Notes under the pieces: generated by a model | Told to the model about the DNA's origin: nothing | The model's database searches: none | The model's input: the letters and a program-made list of their open reading frames with translations, nothing else | DNA from: an uncultured Francisella sp. | Lineage (GTDB): Bacteria; Pseudomonadota; Gammaproteobacteria; Burkholderiales; Neisseriaceae | Length of the DNA: 5,511 nt | Assembly: GCA_905373555.1 (NCBI GenBank) | Contig: CAJPTP010000088.1 | Location: 1-5,511 of the forward strand | Reading direction: 5' to 3' | In this document: positions 5,023 through 5,511 of the stretch, piece by piece | How the letters are laid out: every line of letters starts with the position of its first letter | Position numbering within the stretch: the first letter of the stretch is position 1 | Translations under genes and position numbers: made by a program

Positions 5023-5511
5023 ATTCCTTTTCCCCCTCATCCGCAAAGCCGTATGGAAGCGTCCGCCGCATGCTGAACAGGCATCGCCTTTCCCGGTCAT
5101 TGTCGATTTGACGCCCGCTCCTTTTTTGGGCAGAAGTTTTGCCGCCCCGCCCCACACAAAAAAATAAGGAGACGCATGCGATAAGCGTTGATAAAAAAAA
5201 CAATATGAAATCATGACGCAACTGCTTCTCCGACTGTCGTGTTGCGCAAGCTCGAAGAAAAGCAAAGCAGACATTCAATGGTCGCTTAAGAGCTTTCCTT
5301 TTGATTTTTAAACACAGGCGCAAACAAATCCGACAGGAGATGGCGTCAACACTTCTCGCGAACTTTCCCAAAAATAAAAGAAGCGCAACCGCTCAACCCA
5401 TGCCCTCATGCCGGACGACGCTTGGGACACAAAACGGCGCCGGCGGCGGCGCGAGAACGGAGCGAGCGTTTGGCGTTGGCCTTGCGATCCCACGCAGGGG
5501 GGGGGCGAGGG
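5023..5511. other. Gene-free region with an AT-richer island
   Basis: From about 5100 to 5395 the base composition shifts sharply, with A and T runs (TTTTTT near 5122, AAAAAAA near 5157-5164, AAAAAAAA near 5192-5200), and then returns to GC-rich sequence. A good Shine-Dalgarno, AAGGAG (5166-5171), precedes ATG CGA TAA (5176-5184), a two-codon frame. TTGATA (5189-5194) resembles a -35 box, but no good -10 follows at the right distance. Short open frames exist on both strands, including a 116-codon minus-strand frame with one hydrophobic stretch, but it starts at TTG without a ribosome site. The island may be the control region of a gene beyond the window edge or a decayed remnant. Confidence 0.4.

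Noticed and set aside
4463..5024. Overlapping plus and minus frames of 159-185 codons
   Set aside because: The frames compete on both strands with Arg/Pro-rich products, no recognisable motif and no convincing gene context. The minus ATG at 5024 has only an AAGGA-like stretch next to it.
5021..5371. 116-codon minus-strand frame with a hydrophobic stretch
   Set aside because: It starts at TTG without a ribosome site; the hydrophobic run comes from reading A-rich DNA in reverse, and the rest is Cys/Arg-rich noise.

Overview
The window is GC-rich bacterial DNA. It carries four protein genes and one tRNA gene, all on the + strand, with unusually long gene-free stretches between and after them. 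The tRNA encodes its own CCA end. The closest remembered relatives of the GTPase and roadblock proteins are in beta- and gammaproteobacteria, so a GC-rich proteobacterium (perhaps betaproteobacterial) is the best guess. No marker here fixes the taxon.

Layout: 1-340 is a GC-rich leader with no credible gene. 341-1051 encodes an MgtC/SapB-family membrane protein. A strong hairpin terminator follows, and its loop holds the probable -35 box of the next gene. That gene is tRNA-Thr(TGT) at 1202-1277, with its own promoter and a clear terminator. 1311-1797 is a non-coding gap holding promoter-like boxes and a hairpin. 1798-4346 is a compact three-gene cassette with gaps of 21 and 14 bp. It encodes a 513-residue protein of unrecognised family with a Pro/Ala-rich linker, a small Ras-like GTPase of the MglA/COG2229 type, and a small roadblock/LC7 (MglB-like) protein. 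4347-5511 has no credible gene; it contains a striking nested palindrome, two small hairpins and an abrupt AT-richer island.

The cassette is the biological centre of the window. Roadblock/LC7 proteins are known partners and regulators of MglA-type GTPases, as MglB is for MglA in Myxococcus and Thermus, where the pair sets cell polarity. The large first protein has a globular N-terminus, a disordered linker and a globular C-terminus with a winged-helix-like stretch. It is a natural candidate for the scaffold, effector or regulator of the pair, but that role is inferred from gene order and domain layout, not from recognised homology. The MgtC and tRNA genes look like independent transcription units.
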